Shown here: positions 25,272 through 36,363 of the stretch, piece after piece
How the letters are laid out: the number at the start of each line of letters is the position of its first letter
How positions within the stretch are numbered: the first letter of the stretch is position 1
Made by a program: the position numbers and the translations under genes
Notes under the pieces: model-generated
What the model saw: the letters and a program-made list of their open reading frames with translations, nothing else
Told to the model about the DNA's origin: nothing
The model's database searches: none
DNA from: Alisma plantago-aquatica
Taxonomy: Eukaryota; Streptophyta; Magnoliopsida; Alismatales; Alismataceae
Assembly (NCBI GenBank): GCA_963693085.1
Contig: OY856411.1
Coordinates: 117,267,267 to 117,331,266, forward strand
Direction: 5' to 3'
DNA: 64,000 nucleotides

Positions 25272-25735
25272 CACTACTACAGAAATAGCGTTCAACGTCG
25301 CTTTTAGAGGCGTCGGTTTTTTAGTAAAACCGACGTTGGTCACATTAAACGTCGGTTAATAAGGACATCTGACGTCTATATTTGAAGACTAGCCAGACAC
25401 ATGTATCACTTTTCAGTTGAAGAAAAGAAACCGACGCCTAAAGTAGCCCGTGAAATCCAATTTTTTTGAGCAAAAAAAAATTGCGCCAAAGTATCAGATA
25501 CAACGTCGGTGTTTTACCTAATAACCGATGCTGAATGAAGATAAAATTTGTGCCAAAAATTCCAATATGGGCGTTAGTTGTCTGAGCATAACCGAAATTA
25601 TAAGGGTGCGCGCGCCGTCCCCGCCAAAAAAATTAGGGTAAAGGAATGTCCAATTGGACGTCGGTTTGTTACTATCAACTGACACTTAAGGTTTTAGGTG
25701 TCAGTTTTTTAGATAACTGACACCGTTTACAAACT
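25272..25735. repeat. Left CACTA terminus and subterminal repeat array
   Basis: The CACTA end is followed by repeated CGTCGGTTT or AACCGACG units in both orientations (near 25311, 25327, 25350, 25429, 25503 and 25659) plus degenerate forms such as GTGTCAGTTT and AACTGACACC. Such units are the classic binding sites of CACTA element proteins. Confidence 0.8.
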
Positions 25736-25739
25736 TAAT

Positions 25740-26070
25740 AGACCTGCGATCACCCGAGTCTTCCCCTTTCTTTTATTTCATCGCTCCTCTCCTGCTGCTC
25801 ACCTAAAATCGCTCGACGACACCCCTGCCCGCCCGCATTCAACCTACTGGTCGCCGCCGCTGCTGCTGGTGCATCTGCTGCTCACCGCTGGTGCCTCTGC
25901 TGCTACTGCTCTCCTCGCCGACACCGATGCTACTGTTGGTCTCCTCACCGGTGGTCTCCTGCTCCTCCTGGTCCTCCTGCTCCTCCTGCCGCCGGTTGCC
26001 CTGCTCTCCTCACCGGTTGCCTGAAGGTACCTGCTCCCGCTCTTCTTCATCCACCCTCAAGTAGGTACCC
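25740..26070. other. GC-rich pyrimidine-biased stretch with CTCCTGCTCCTCCTG repeats
   Basis: Composition departs sharply from the AT-rich surroundings. Imperfect CTGCTGCTG and CTCCTGCTC triplet runs dominate. It may be the element's promoter or leader, or a captured host fragment. The open frames it gives are triplet-repeat by-products. Confidence 0.4.
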
Positions 26071-26091
26071 CGCTCCGCGTGGGATTTCACC

Positions 26092-26224
26092 TCTTCTTCT
26101 TCCTCCTGCTCCCTCTCAGATGGCTGTTGGATTAGAGCAAGGCCACGACTGTGGACAACCCACACGGTCGTGGCCTTGCTTTAATCCAACATCCATCTGA
26201 GAGGGAGCAGGAGGAAGAAGAAGA
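26092..26224 (+). repeat. Long hairpin, 62-nt arms and 9-nt loop
   Basis: Arm 26092-26153 pairs with 26163-26224. 59 positions match, two are G-U compatible and one mismatches, around the loop GACAACCCA. Near-perfect pairing of this length could form a transcript fold-back processed into small RNA. Confidence 0.85.
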
Positions 26225-26584
26225 TACATTTGCAATTGAATACTAATGCTTGACCTAATTTTGTATATTTTGATGCATGTTGAATTAAGATATTAAAGCC
26301 CTAATACACATTTCACCATAATCTTGAATTAACTATATTGCTGAAATCTTGTGATCAATCTATGTAAGATATTAAAACCATAATGTTAAATCTCTAATTT
26401 TGTAGTGATGTGTCACCCTAACATCTACATGAATATCTATTATATGATGTAGACTGATGATAATGCATGAGCTAGTTTGAAATTTTGAATCTCTCCATCC
26501 CTAGGTCATACTAATTTATGTGTAATATTTATCTTGATGATGAACATGCATGGACACTCAAAATGTTGAAATCAATGTTATAGA

Positions 26585-27250
26585 ATGACAACACATGTAT
26601 TTGTTGGCCTAAAAACCCGTCCAAGATTTACTCATTAGGAGTAAATCTTGGATAGTCCCCGGTTTGGGACTGTTCTTGAACACCTAATCTCACTTAGGAT
26701 GTAAGTGTATAATGTGTATTTGGTTTTCAAGAAAATTCCGATAGCATTTCCCTGTTTGTTCTCTAAGTACATCTGTACTTGGAGAATAGTGGGGAAATGC
26801 TGCCGAAATTTTCTTGAAAACCCAATACACATTATACACTTACTAGTGAGATTAGGTGTTCAAGAATGGGATAGGTGGTACACATTTATTATACATAAGA
26901 ATGACAGCACATGTATTTGTTGGCCTAGAAATCCGTCCAAGATTTACTCATTAGGAGTAAATCTTGGATAGTCCCCGATTTGGGACTGTTCTTGAACACC
27001 TAATCTCACTTAGGATGTAAGTGTATAATGTGTATTGGGTTTTCAAGAAAATTTCAACAACATTTCCCCCTTTGTTCTCTAAGTACATATGTACTTGGAG
27101 AACAGGGGGGAAATGCTGCCGAAATTTTCTTGAAAACCCAATACACATTATACACTTACTAGTGAGATTAGTTGTTCAAGAATGGGATAGGTGGTACACA
27201 TTTATTATATATAAGAATGACAACACATGTATTTGTTGGCCTAAAGTTTT
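26585..27250 (+). repeat. 316-bp direct repeat, two copies plus a partial, each with two hairpins
   Basis: The unit starts at 26585 and 26901, and a 35-bp partial copy starts at 27217. Each unit has a short perfect inverted repeat (CCAAGATTTACTC, five-base gap, complement; 26623-26652 and +316). Each also has a hairpin of about 196 nt (26672-26867 and 26988-27183) whose arms of roughly 80 nt pair almost throughout and whose loop is itself partly self-complementary. It lies just upstream of the TNP2 start, probably in the leader or first intron. Confidence 0.85.
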
Positions 27251-27330
27251 AACCATGCAAAAACTCTAATCTATTAACCCTAGACCCTAATCTTATTGTA
27301 ATATATACTTGTTTTCTCTTTGATCATAGA

Positions 27331-30300
27331 ATGGATAGATCATGCATGTCCATTCGCAATCGATGCACCCCAAAGTTTATATCTGGTCTTGACCAGTTTA
27401 TTAGATTTGCCGAGGAACATAGGAAACAACATGGAGATAGGTTCCACTGTCCATGTAGGCATTGCGGTAACAACTTGAAAGTCAGCACTGGTGACGAAAT
27501 CAAAATTCATGTCATGTGCAACGGGATTATACAAGGCTATACAGAATGGCACTAGCATGGAGAGATTTCAAACTCGAAACCAGTGGATGTCGATAGCAGT
27601 GCTTGTGTGGAAGAAGAAATTGCCTCCGATGACATAGATGTGAATGAACCGGTTCCAGTAGACATCGTTGATGCGATGCTGGATAGTTGTGGGTTAGAGC
27701 ACACCAATCCACCTCCCATTTTTAGAAACATTGTGCATGATGCTGAGATATCGTTATACACAGGTTGTACTAAGTTTACGAAGCTTAGCGCTATGTTGAT
27801 ATTGTATAAGCTGAAAGCTAACAATAGATGGAGTGACAAAAGCTTCACGTCATTGTTGTCTTTGTTGAAAGAAATGCTTCCTGAAGGAAATGAGCTGCCA
27901 ATCTCAACATACCAGGTAAAGAAATTGTTGTGCCCAATGGGAATGGATGCCAAGAAGATACACGCATGCCCAAATGATTGTGTATTATTTCAAAAGGACT
28001 ATGTGGATTTGAAAGATTGTCTAAAATGTGGTGCGTCACGGTATAAATTGACGACTTCAGGGGAGTCCAAAACTGGTTCTCCTGCCAAGGTGATGTGGTA
28101 TCTACCTATAATGTCACAGTTTCAATGCTTGTTTTCCAATCCGATAGATGCGAAGAATTTGAGGTGGCATGCAGATGTGAAGAAAAATAATGATGGAATC
28201 CTACGACATGCGTCTGATTCCCCAAAGTGGAAGAAGATTGATCTATTATACCCTGAATTTGGTGAAGAAGTCGGGAATCTAAGACTTGGGCTTTGTACAG
28301 ATGGGATGAATCCATACGGGACATTGAGCAGCCAACATAGCACTTGGCCAATCATGCTTGTTATATACAATCTTCCTCCCTGGCCGTGTATGAAAAATAA
28401 GTATGTAATGCTGTCGTTGTTGATATCGGGCCCTAAACAACCTGGAAATGATATCAATGTTTATCTTGAACCTCTGATTGATGACTTAAAGAAACTTTAG
28501 GGTGAAGGTGTGATGACCTATGATGCTTCATGAAAAGAGACATTTCGTTTCCATGCTATGTTGTTTTGCACTATTAATGACTTTCCAGCATATGGGAATT
28601 TGTCTGGATATAGTGTCAAAGGAGATAAAGCATGTCCTATATGTGAAAAGAACACTGATTCAGCAAGACTAAAACATGGCAGTAAGACTGTATATCTCGG
28701 TCATCGAAGGTTTCTTACAAAATTCCACATGTATCGTAGGAAGCGCAAAGCATTCAATGGATTGAATGAGGAACAGAGTGCACCTAAACCTGTAGCAGGG
28801 GAGGTTGTTTATGAAAGAGTAAAAGACTTTGTCAATAAATTTGGTAAGAGATCACAATGTACTATGGCCACACAGAGTGACAAATCTTTATTCAAGAAGA
28901 AGTCAATATTTTGGGATCTTCCTTATTGGAGTTCTTTGACAGTCAGACATTGTATCGATGTCATGCACGTTGAGAAAAATGTGTGTGATAGTGTCATTGG
29001 TACTTTGTTGAATATACCAGGTAAGACTAAAGATGGGATAAAATCCAGACTGGACCTACGTGAAATGGGAATAAGGTCAGAATTAACATAATTTCATGAA
29101 ATGGGAAATCAGAGAACATACTTACCTCCCGCTTGTTACACATTGTCTAGAAAGGAGAAGAAAGCTTTTTGTGAATGTTTGGTAAATGTTAAGGTGCCAC
29201 ATGGTTACTCATCCAACATACGTAGATTGGTATCAATGAAAGATCTAAAGTTGATAGGTCTTAAATCTCATGATTGTCACACTCTAATGCAACAAATATT
29301 GCCTGTGGCAATTCAATCTATATTACCAAAGCATGTAAGGTTTGCAATCACCAGACTTTGTTTCTTTTTCAATAGTCTGTGCAGCAAAGTTATTGACCCT
29401 GATACTCTCGATAATTTGCAAAGAGAAGTGGTTGTTACCCTATTTCAGCTTGAGATGTATTTTCCTCTGTCGTTCTTTGATATCATGGTACATCTTGTTG
29501 TCCACTTGACCAGGGAAGTGAAAATGTTGGGACCAATTTTCTTGCATTGGATGTATCCCTTTGAACGATACATGAGCATTTTTAAAAGTGATGTTCGAAA
29601 CCGTTATCAGCCTGAAGGGAGTATTATTGAGGGTTATGTGGCGAGAGAGGTTATGGATTTTTGCAATGACTTTTTCAGTGGTAATGACACTCCTGGTAAT
29701 GACAAGAGTATTGAGGACCAATTTGGCAAAGGAATTTTGGGATCACAGGTGAAAGTAATCAGCCGTGAGTAGTTGGAACAAGGTCACTTGTATATTTTAC
29801 ACAACATGGATGAAGTGAGTGTTTATATCGAGGAACATACCAGTTGCATCAAGAGACAATATCCTCAAGCCAATACAATGTGGCTTGCTAGAGAGCATAC
29901 AACACATTTATTAAGTGGTTCGAAGATAAAGTCTTACATCAACTATCTCAAACACCAGATGATATTACTGAAACTATCAAATGCCTCGCCTTTAAACTGA
30001 AATTGAATGTTATGTCTTATGAAGGGTATGACATTAATGGATTCACATATTACACAAAGCACCAAGATGATAAGAGTGTCGTCCAAAACAGTGGGGTCAC
30101 CCTTCAAGCGTCGACTATGTTTTTTGCAAGTGCAAAGGATAAGAGTCCACGTGAAGCTAAAATGTCATATTACGGTGTCATTGAAGACGTATGGGAGTTT
30201 GACTACATAGATTTCAGAATTCCGCTCTTCAAATGTAATTGGGTTGATAACACCAAAGGAGTTATAGTGGATGAATTGGGTTTCACTTTAGTGAACTTTG

Positions 30301-30584
30301 AAAAGATTGGCGAGAAGGGTGAACCATTCATATTGGCATCACAGGTGAAACAAGTATTTTATATCGATGATCCTGCAAATGATAAATGGTCGGTTGTTCT
30401 TCATGGTAAAAGACAGTTCATTGAAGATCCTATAGATGAATAAGAGTACTATGATAAGTATGATGACTCCAATCTATTCTCAGTTGGGTTGCCAACACCA
30501 ACAAATATTGAAGCTAATGATGATTTGTATGTGCGCGGATATCACAATGCAGGATTCTTAATTGATAAAAAATCACAATATTAG
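27331..30584 (+). pseudogene. CACTA TNP2-type transposase, inactivated
   Basis: The ATG at 27331 opens a transposase-associated domain: FISGLDQFIRFAEEH, then FHCPCRHCGNNL. One continuous frame follows through IHACPNDCVLFQKDY, CLKCGASRYK, WPIMLVIYNLPPWPCMK, ACPICEKNT, HCIDVMHVEKNVCDSVIGTL and HLTREVKMLGPIFLHWMYPFERYM, the TNP2 family order. In-frame stops lie at 27553, 28498, 28531, 29089 and 29770. A frameshift near 29900 leads into the C-terminal DUF4216-like part (YEGYDINGFTYYTK, YYGVIEDVWEFDY, FKCNWV), which has a further stop at 30441. Length and domain order are otherwise near complete, so inactivation looks recent relative to the other elements. TNP2 proteins bind and cut CACTA ends. 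Confidence 0.88.
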
Positions 30585-30599
30585 AGGCATGTTTATATT

Positions 30600-30922
30600 T
30601 TTTATATGTTTTATTTTTCTGAATGTGAACTTTACAATGTGAATTACTTTACAATGTGAATGTGAACTTTACAATGTGAATTTTACAATGTGAATTACTT
30701 TACAATGTTAATGTGAACTTTACAATGTGAGCTTTACAATGTGAATTACTTTACAATGTGAACTTTACAATGTTAATTCCTTTACAATGTGAATGTGAAC
30801 TTTACAATGTGAATTTTACAATGTGAATTACTTTACAATGTGAATGTGAACTTTACAATGTGAGCTTTACAATATGAATTACTTTACAATGTGAACTTTA
30901 CAATGTGAATGTGAACTTTCAG
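30600..30922 (+). repeat. TTTACAATGTGAA minisatellite between the two CACTA genes
   Basis: About 16-18 imperfect copies of (C/T)TTTACAATGTGAA run with spacer variants such as TGTGAAC and TTAC. The array ends where the downstream gene's first coding exon begins. Confidence 0.85.
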
Positions 30923-33900
30923 ATGGCTGAGAATTCTCCTGATGATCGTGCTGATGATTACCGTGAGGGTGAGGACATCAATACGCCACCTCACAATGTA
31001 AGTTTTAGAAATATATATCATATATTTATATCTATATGTCCATTTCTAGTTATATCCTGTAAGTGTGTTTATTTTGTTAAATTTTAGGTTGATGATGCAA
31101 ATGTACCCTCTGAAGCACTTGAGGCACTTGATGAGCAGCACCAAAAACTTGACAAGAGAAGGGGAATCACTATGATGAAGAAGTTAATAGCGCAAAGGGG
31201 CAATGGACCCAAACTTGTTGTGGATTTTGATAATGTAGGAAATGCAATTGGAGTGAATCGCAATCGTTTGTTTCATATCTTGGGTATTTTACTCGTAGCC
31301 ATTATGGTTGGAAGATAGATTCTTGGCATAAAGTTCCTAAGGGGAAGAAAGACGTAATATGGAAGGATTTATGTGTGAGTTATTATTAATTTGCAATTCT
31401 ATTTGTTATATTACTAATTTCTTGGATACTAGTTAATAGCAATTCTATTTTGTAGAGTATATTTGAATTGGATGAAAAATTGCATCGTAAATGTGTGATA
31501 CAACGTTGTGGGAGAGTCCTAAGGAACTATAGGAAAAATATCACCTGAGAATACATAAAAGAAGGTGATAAGAGGAAGAAGACAACCACAAAACAGTGGA
31601 ACTTCCTGGACCAAGAAGAATGGGATGCATTTGTTGCTTCAAGACAAACTGATGAATTCAAGGTATTAGGCGTCACCACCAATTTAATTAATATACGTTG
31701 TATTCACCTATTCAAGATTAACATTTAGTGTTACTAACCAAATTATTAATGTGCATACTAACTAGGCCCTCAGTGAGGCACAAAAAGCAAGGCGTGCACT
31801 AAATGTGCATGACCACACAATGGGTCCAAAGGGGTATGCATGCATTCTCTAAAGACTATAGTTTGAGGCTACTGCTCAGTGTGCTTCTACTCAGGAGTCC
31901 TCTACTATAGGTAGCACACCTATACCTCGCCATGATGTCTAGATAGATGGGAGGCAAAATAAGAAGGGAGTAATAAGGAAGCCCGCAACTGCTGAGGCGA
32001 CTGCAAAAATGGTAAAATACAACTCTTACAGCAATTGTTCGAATATTGATTATTTGTGGTGTTTAATGAATTACAAATTTTTGTTTTGGTGATTAGCGAG
32101 AGCTGCACGAACTGAAGAAACAAGGCAAGTTCATCCCTGAGGGCACAATGGATGAATTGACAGTTGCTCTGGGTAACCCAGAGCATCCTGGACGTGTTAG
32201 GGCTGCAGGCGCTGGTGTGGGCATCAAAGCATTCTTTGGGCCAATCCCAACACAAACATGTCCCAAAAGCGGGACTTTCATAAGAAGGGGTAGCCTATTC
32301 TTTCTTTATAATGTTACTGTAAAAGAGAATTCAATAACCAGAAGCTAACGTTTCTTTTATCCATGTATAGGTAGATAAGCTAGTTGATAGGAAACTCGAA
32401 GAAGCACTGAGCAAGTGGCAGGCATCTCAGACTGCCACTCAGCAGACAGTACCTATGGCGTCCCGCTCTACTCCTACTGCAGAGGTTGGGAGTAATCCTA
32501 TAGACCCACCACCTAGCACATCCACTGTAAGTATTTTTATGACATAATAACTAGTCTTTTCAAGATGATATGTATATATGTATATAACATTCTTTACACA
32601 AAAATTTGTAGGGGTTGAAACCATGCTGTCTAAAAAGTAAAGAATATGTCATTGCAGAGGTTTCGGCTTACCCATCCCTACCAGGGGAAATGTTTCACGA
32701 GTCTCCATTACCAGCTGGTTGGATTCATGTGAGCCTGATACGTATATTCTCCCAGTGGATGGATCTTCCATTGCCATATGCCCACCCAGATTGTGAAACG
32801 CTTGGTGAGGCAGAAGGTGGAGTGATATTGTGGATAAAAGCGGATGTCCTCTTTACTGAAACTGTATGGTAAATTTACATTACGTTAAATTGTTAGTGTG
32901 TGTATATGATGTCAGTTGATCTGAAATTTATATATATATATATATACAGGTTAAAAAGAAGACACCCACAACATCTAGGCCTCCACCTCCACCTCCTACA
33001 TTACCCAGTTGGGTTCCACAAGTCCTACCTGTCCCGTTAGGTCCTAACTGTAGGGGTATGACAATATGGTTAGGCAAACATGATATAAATTGCCCTATAA
33101 CTGTTTCTATAGATTCAGATGTTGCAGGTCAATCATACGAAAGCAACCTATTTATACAAGATATTTTGGAGTTGTTTCGATATGATTGGCTACATACATC
33201 TGTGATAGAGCTATGGATAAGGTGAGATCTTCTTTATACATCCATATACCTTGTGTAGGATCTGGTGATCTGGTTTCTTATTTATTAATGCATGCATAAT
33301 TAATACATATTTTGCAGCTACTTAGACAAGATATGTGCAGATTTTTCATTCGAACGTGTAGGGTTTTTGATTCCATCTTTGATTAGTCTAGTAGCTAAAG
33401 ACCCTCCATCAGTTCAACAATACTGCTGTGATACTTTTACAAATTTTGCTCAAAATAAGAAGACGGTGATTTTAGCTCCATTCAATGTGGATTAAGTTTA
33501 CTTTGCTTATAATTTGGACTTAAGAAAATTACATTTTTATTGTGGATTTTGAGTTATTAGTTTTTAACTTTTTTACCTCTAGTGGTACGCATTGGGAGTT
33601 ACTAGTTATTGTCCCTGAGATGTTCACTGTCTATTATCTAGATCCTAAGGGGACTAAATTGAATTCAAAATATGGACACAAAATGAAAATGGCATTATTC
33701 TGGTGAGAAATATTTCATTTTCATATCCGTTAACATATGTTATTACATTACTATTTATTTATGCAATGTACTGTGTTACATTAACATGTAGGGGTTTAGA
33801 TGAGTTTAAAAAGGCTGGAGGAAAGGTCCCCAGGAAAAAGAACCAACAAATAATTTGGAAAAACGTGGAAGTAAGTTCCCGACTGTAATGTATATATTAT

Positions 33901-34304
33901 TTATGTGAACAATGCTTAATTAGTTGTATTTTTTAATATTTTGTATGTTTCAATTTAAAGTGTTCTACACAAGATAACGGATGGGCATGTGCATACTATG
34001 TGATGCGATTTATGTACATGATTATCAAATATTCCGCAGTGGACATCGATACCATTCCTGAGGTATTATATATAGTCTCATTAGATAATATGAAATATAT
34101 CAATCTTATTTATATATTATTAATTATATATATACATCATTCTCTTTGCAGGTGTTTAAAACTGACCAAAATATAGGAAAGGCCTTACCAGATGTACATG
34201 CTCCCTATACGACGGAAGAATTAAATGATGTAAGAGAAGAATGGGCAACAACCATACAAGTAGTGGGGGTTTTAACATATAATTGGGATGTTGATAGCGA
34301 ATAA
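30923..34304 (+). pseudogene. CACTA Transposase_24 plus Ulp1-like protease gene, 13 inferred exons
   Basis: GT-AG introns separate these approximate exons: 30923-30997, 31088-31374, 31456-31662, 31766-32011, 32097-32289, 32371-32526, 32612-32868, 32950-33221, 33318-33490, 33583-33702, 33792-33870, 33961-34062, 34152-34304. Exons 2-5 carry a plant Transposase_24 (Ptta/En/Spm) signature: KQWNFLDQEEWDAFVASR and a final HTMGPKGYA. Exons 8-13 resemble a C48 (Ulp1/SENP) peptidase: GTHWELLVIV (catalytic His), VYYLDPKG (Asp), QDNGWACAYYVMRFM (oxyanion Gln, nucleophile Cys). This fusion is common in plant CACTA elements, where its role is unclear. A frameshift in exon 2, a TGA in exon 3, stops in exon 4 and a doubtful exon 9 splice donor argue that it is no longer functional, although the protease residues remain. 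Confidence 0.75.
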
Positions 34305-34344
34305 TGACTAAAGAATGATATTTTGTAAATGAATTTCTGAATTA

Positions 34345-34560
34345 TAATATGTGTGAATGTTTCTACATGTCTGAATGTTTCTACATGTGTCTGAATGTTT
34401 ATACATGTGTGAATGGGAAAATGAATGAAACTACTGGCTGCTATATGAATGTTTCTACATGTGTGAATGTGAAAATGAATGGAACTGCAAATTGCTACAT
34501 GAATATTTCTACATGTGTGAAAATCGAATGGAACTGTAGGTTGCTAAATGTGTGAAAATT
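34345..34560 (+). repeat. TGTTTCTACATGTGTGAATG minisatellite
   Basis: Six or so imperfect units lie in the likely 3' untranslated region of the Ulp1-like gene. The later units add AAAATGAATGGAACTG. Confidence 0.7.
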
Positions 34561-34699
34561 AATGTTAATAATTTGGCAGGCCTGTTGTTGGCTGATATCA
34601 ATGGATGTCGTAAAACCTACAGTTCATAACTGAATTGCAGGTTTCTCATCCTGCGACCAGCCACAGCAGGCCTGCAGTCTGATAAGAAAAATAAACATG

Positions 34700-35268
34700 A
34701 AATAGATGTCGGTTATTTTTATAAAACTGACGACAAATGATTACAATAGTAGATAAATAATTATAACTGATGCCTAATGCATGTGATGTGGTGTCACTTA
34801 TCAATAATAACTGACGCTGATGGTTCTGGCATCGGTTTCCCTACTAGTAACCGAAGTCAATTTCCCTAATGAGGCTAGACACCACGGCCGTGCTGGCCAG
34901 CACAGTCATGGCAGCGGGCCAGACACCACGGCCGTGCTGGCCAGCAGGGCCGTGGCAGCGGACCAGACACCACGGCCGTGCTGGCCAGCACGGCCGTGGC
35001 AGCAGGTGAGATGGCGTTGGTTATCACTAATAAACCGACGCCGATAGTGCCCCAGATGGCGCCCTTTTGGTGGCGCGAAGGTATATGGCATCGGTTTCAA
35101 AGCTAATAACCGACACCTATACCCCCCACTGGCACGTTTTTGTGGCACGCGAAGGCTCAAACCGACGCGTAACGGTTGGGCTTTTAGCGATGCCCACATA
35201 GGTGTCGCTTAAAAACCGACACTAAAGGCGTTAAATAACCGACACTAAAGGCCGGTTATGTACTAGTG
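34700..35268. repeat. Right CACTA terminus and subterminal repeat array
   Basis: Units of AACCGACGC, AACTGACGC, ATCGGTTTC and AACCGACACTAAAGG recur in both orientations up to the CACTA end, mirroring the left side. Confidence 0.8.
34882..35013. repeat. 44-bp tandem repeat, three copies, containing palindromes
   Basis: CCACGGCCGTGCTGG starts at 34882, 34926 and 34970. In the third copy 34970-34999 is a perfect 30-bp palindrome; in the second the same palindrome has one change. It is GC-rich and lies within the right subterminal region. Confidence 0.85.
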
Positions 35269-35271
35269 AAA

Positions 35272-36343
35272 CAAGATTAAAGTAGAGGAAGAAAATCATT
35301 GTCGAGACAATTTCCATTTCAAAATCAACAGACACTGCCTCAGAAAATCACTATCTCAAGACATTTAACTACATCAACATCAATTTCAAATAGTATGGTA
35401 CACATACATTGCAATCATTTCACTATGTGGAAAACTAATGTGGGGAAAATGGTGGTAGGGAATACTTGGGATTGTATAAATGTATCCAGATTCACCATGA
35501 AGCATCCATGTCAAGTATGAGAAAGAACAAAACCAAAAAAATGCATACAAGTTAATATGATTCTACAATTAGAAGAAAGAATGCAACAACACCGTATATA
35601 GTGGAAAAGTCAGCCTACCTAAGTAGTGAGGAGAGATTTCCCAAGGAATAATATGAAGTGGATGTGTCTACGAGGAGGTGGAGAACAATGTGCAACAGTA
35701 GGGTAATAGTTCCACTAACATTGCCCATAATTTATAGCATCACGAGGACCCCAGGTGGAATCTAGGGTTTCTCTCTCACCTCTTCCTTGAAAACATGCCT
35801 AACTGTGGTTAAAGGGATGGGGGAGAATGAGATTAAACCAATGAATAGAAGGACTTATCTTTCAATTCGACACCTAGTAGTAGTTGTTCCACCCGTGATG
35901 CAGTTGTTGGTCACAAAGCCAAGGAGTAAATTTGAGGCTAGGGCTTGCATCTCTCCACTGGGATAGGATACCGACCATGTGGAAGCTTCACTACTAGTAG
36001 TAGATGTCGTGTCACACCTAGTCATAATAGTCATGACTCCTTGGATTTCATCTTCTTCGGGAGAAGTTGGTTTGTGTAAAGATGGAGTAAGGTTGGGGGG
36101 TGAGAGGAGTTGGGGGTGAGAGGGAGTCAGGGGTGAGAGGGAGGAAAGTTCAGACTGAGGAAGGGTAATCTAGACAGGGGTTTGCAATCCCGCTCGGATC
36201 AAGATTGACTTGGTCCAGATTTTGGGACAACAGAACCTCAAAATAGGGTCGTTCTGGGATAACCAACCAAAAACCAATTTATCCAATCCGAACCAGATTA
36301 AGTTGACACAAGGTAAAACAATAGGCCAAAATCTAGACTGGAT
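35272..36343. other. Right portion of the PIF/Harbinger element, no gene seen
   Basis: Unassigned sequence between the CACTA insertion and the right terminus. A purine-rich GGGTGAGAGG repeat lies at about 36098-36150. Confidence 0.45.
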
Positions 36344-36363
36344 CACAAACCAAACAAGGGCTA
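36344..36363 (-). repeat. Right terminal inverted repeat of the PIF/Harbinger element
   Basis: The complement reads TAGCCCTTGTTTGGTTTGTG, pairing with 15662-15681. TAT follows at 36362-36364 or overlaps the end, depending on the exact border. Confidence 0.5.

Larger units (their letters stand above)
25272..35268 (+). mobile_element. Full-length CACTA (En/Spm) DNA transposon, about 10.0 kb
   Basis: The left end is CACTACTACAGAAATAGCG. The right end reads, on the opposite strand, CACTAGTACATAACCGGCC. Each is flanked by AAA (25269-25271 and 35269-35271), the 3-bp target duplication of the superfamily. Subterminal arrays of CGTCGGTTT/AACCGACG flank the interior. Two plus-strand genes follow: TNP2-type transposase (27331-30584) and a Transposase_24/Ulp1-like gene (30923-34304). 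The element sits inside the PIF/Harbinger element, so it is younger. Its ends are intact but the transposase frame is not. Confidence 0.92.
15662..36363 (-). mobile_element. PIF/Harbinger-type DNA transposon, interrupted by a CACTA element
   Basis: Candidate ends are TGCCCATGTTTGGTTTAGG at the left and, reverse-complemented at the right, TAGCCCTTGTTTGGTTTG. About 17 of 20 positions agree from GCCC onward. Both are bordered by TAT (TTTAT/GCCC on the left, GGGC/TATAA on the right), compatible with the 3-bp duplication of this superfamily. Between them, on the minus strand, lie a Myb/SANT-like ORF (22381-21194) and a DDE transposase (20949-19680), the standard gene pair of plant PIF elements. 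Removing the nested CACTA leaves about 10.7 kb, large for the family. The outer borders are therefore less certain than the gene content. Confidence 0.6.

Noticed and set aside
25844..26050. Arg-rich minus-strand ORF
   Set aside because: Arises from CTCCTG/CTGCTG triplet repeats; no conserved motif.
26635..27269. Similar small ORFs on both strands
   Set aside because: They are mirror readings of the hairpin arms in the 316-bp repeat.
30600..30922. CRISPR-like regular repeat array
   Set aside because: No unique spacers; it is a simple minisatellite in a plant transposon.
34820..35199. GC-rich ORFs on both strands with repeated GRAGQ/PRPCWPA
   Set aside because: Products of the palindromic 44-bp tandem repeat and subterminal region.
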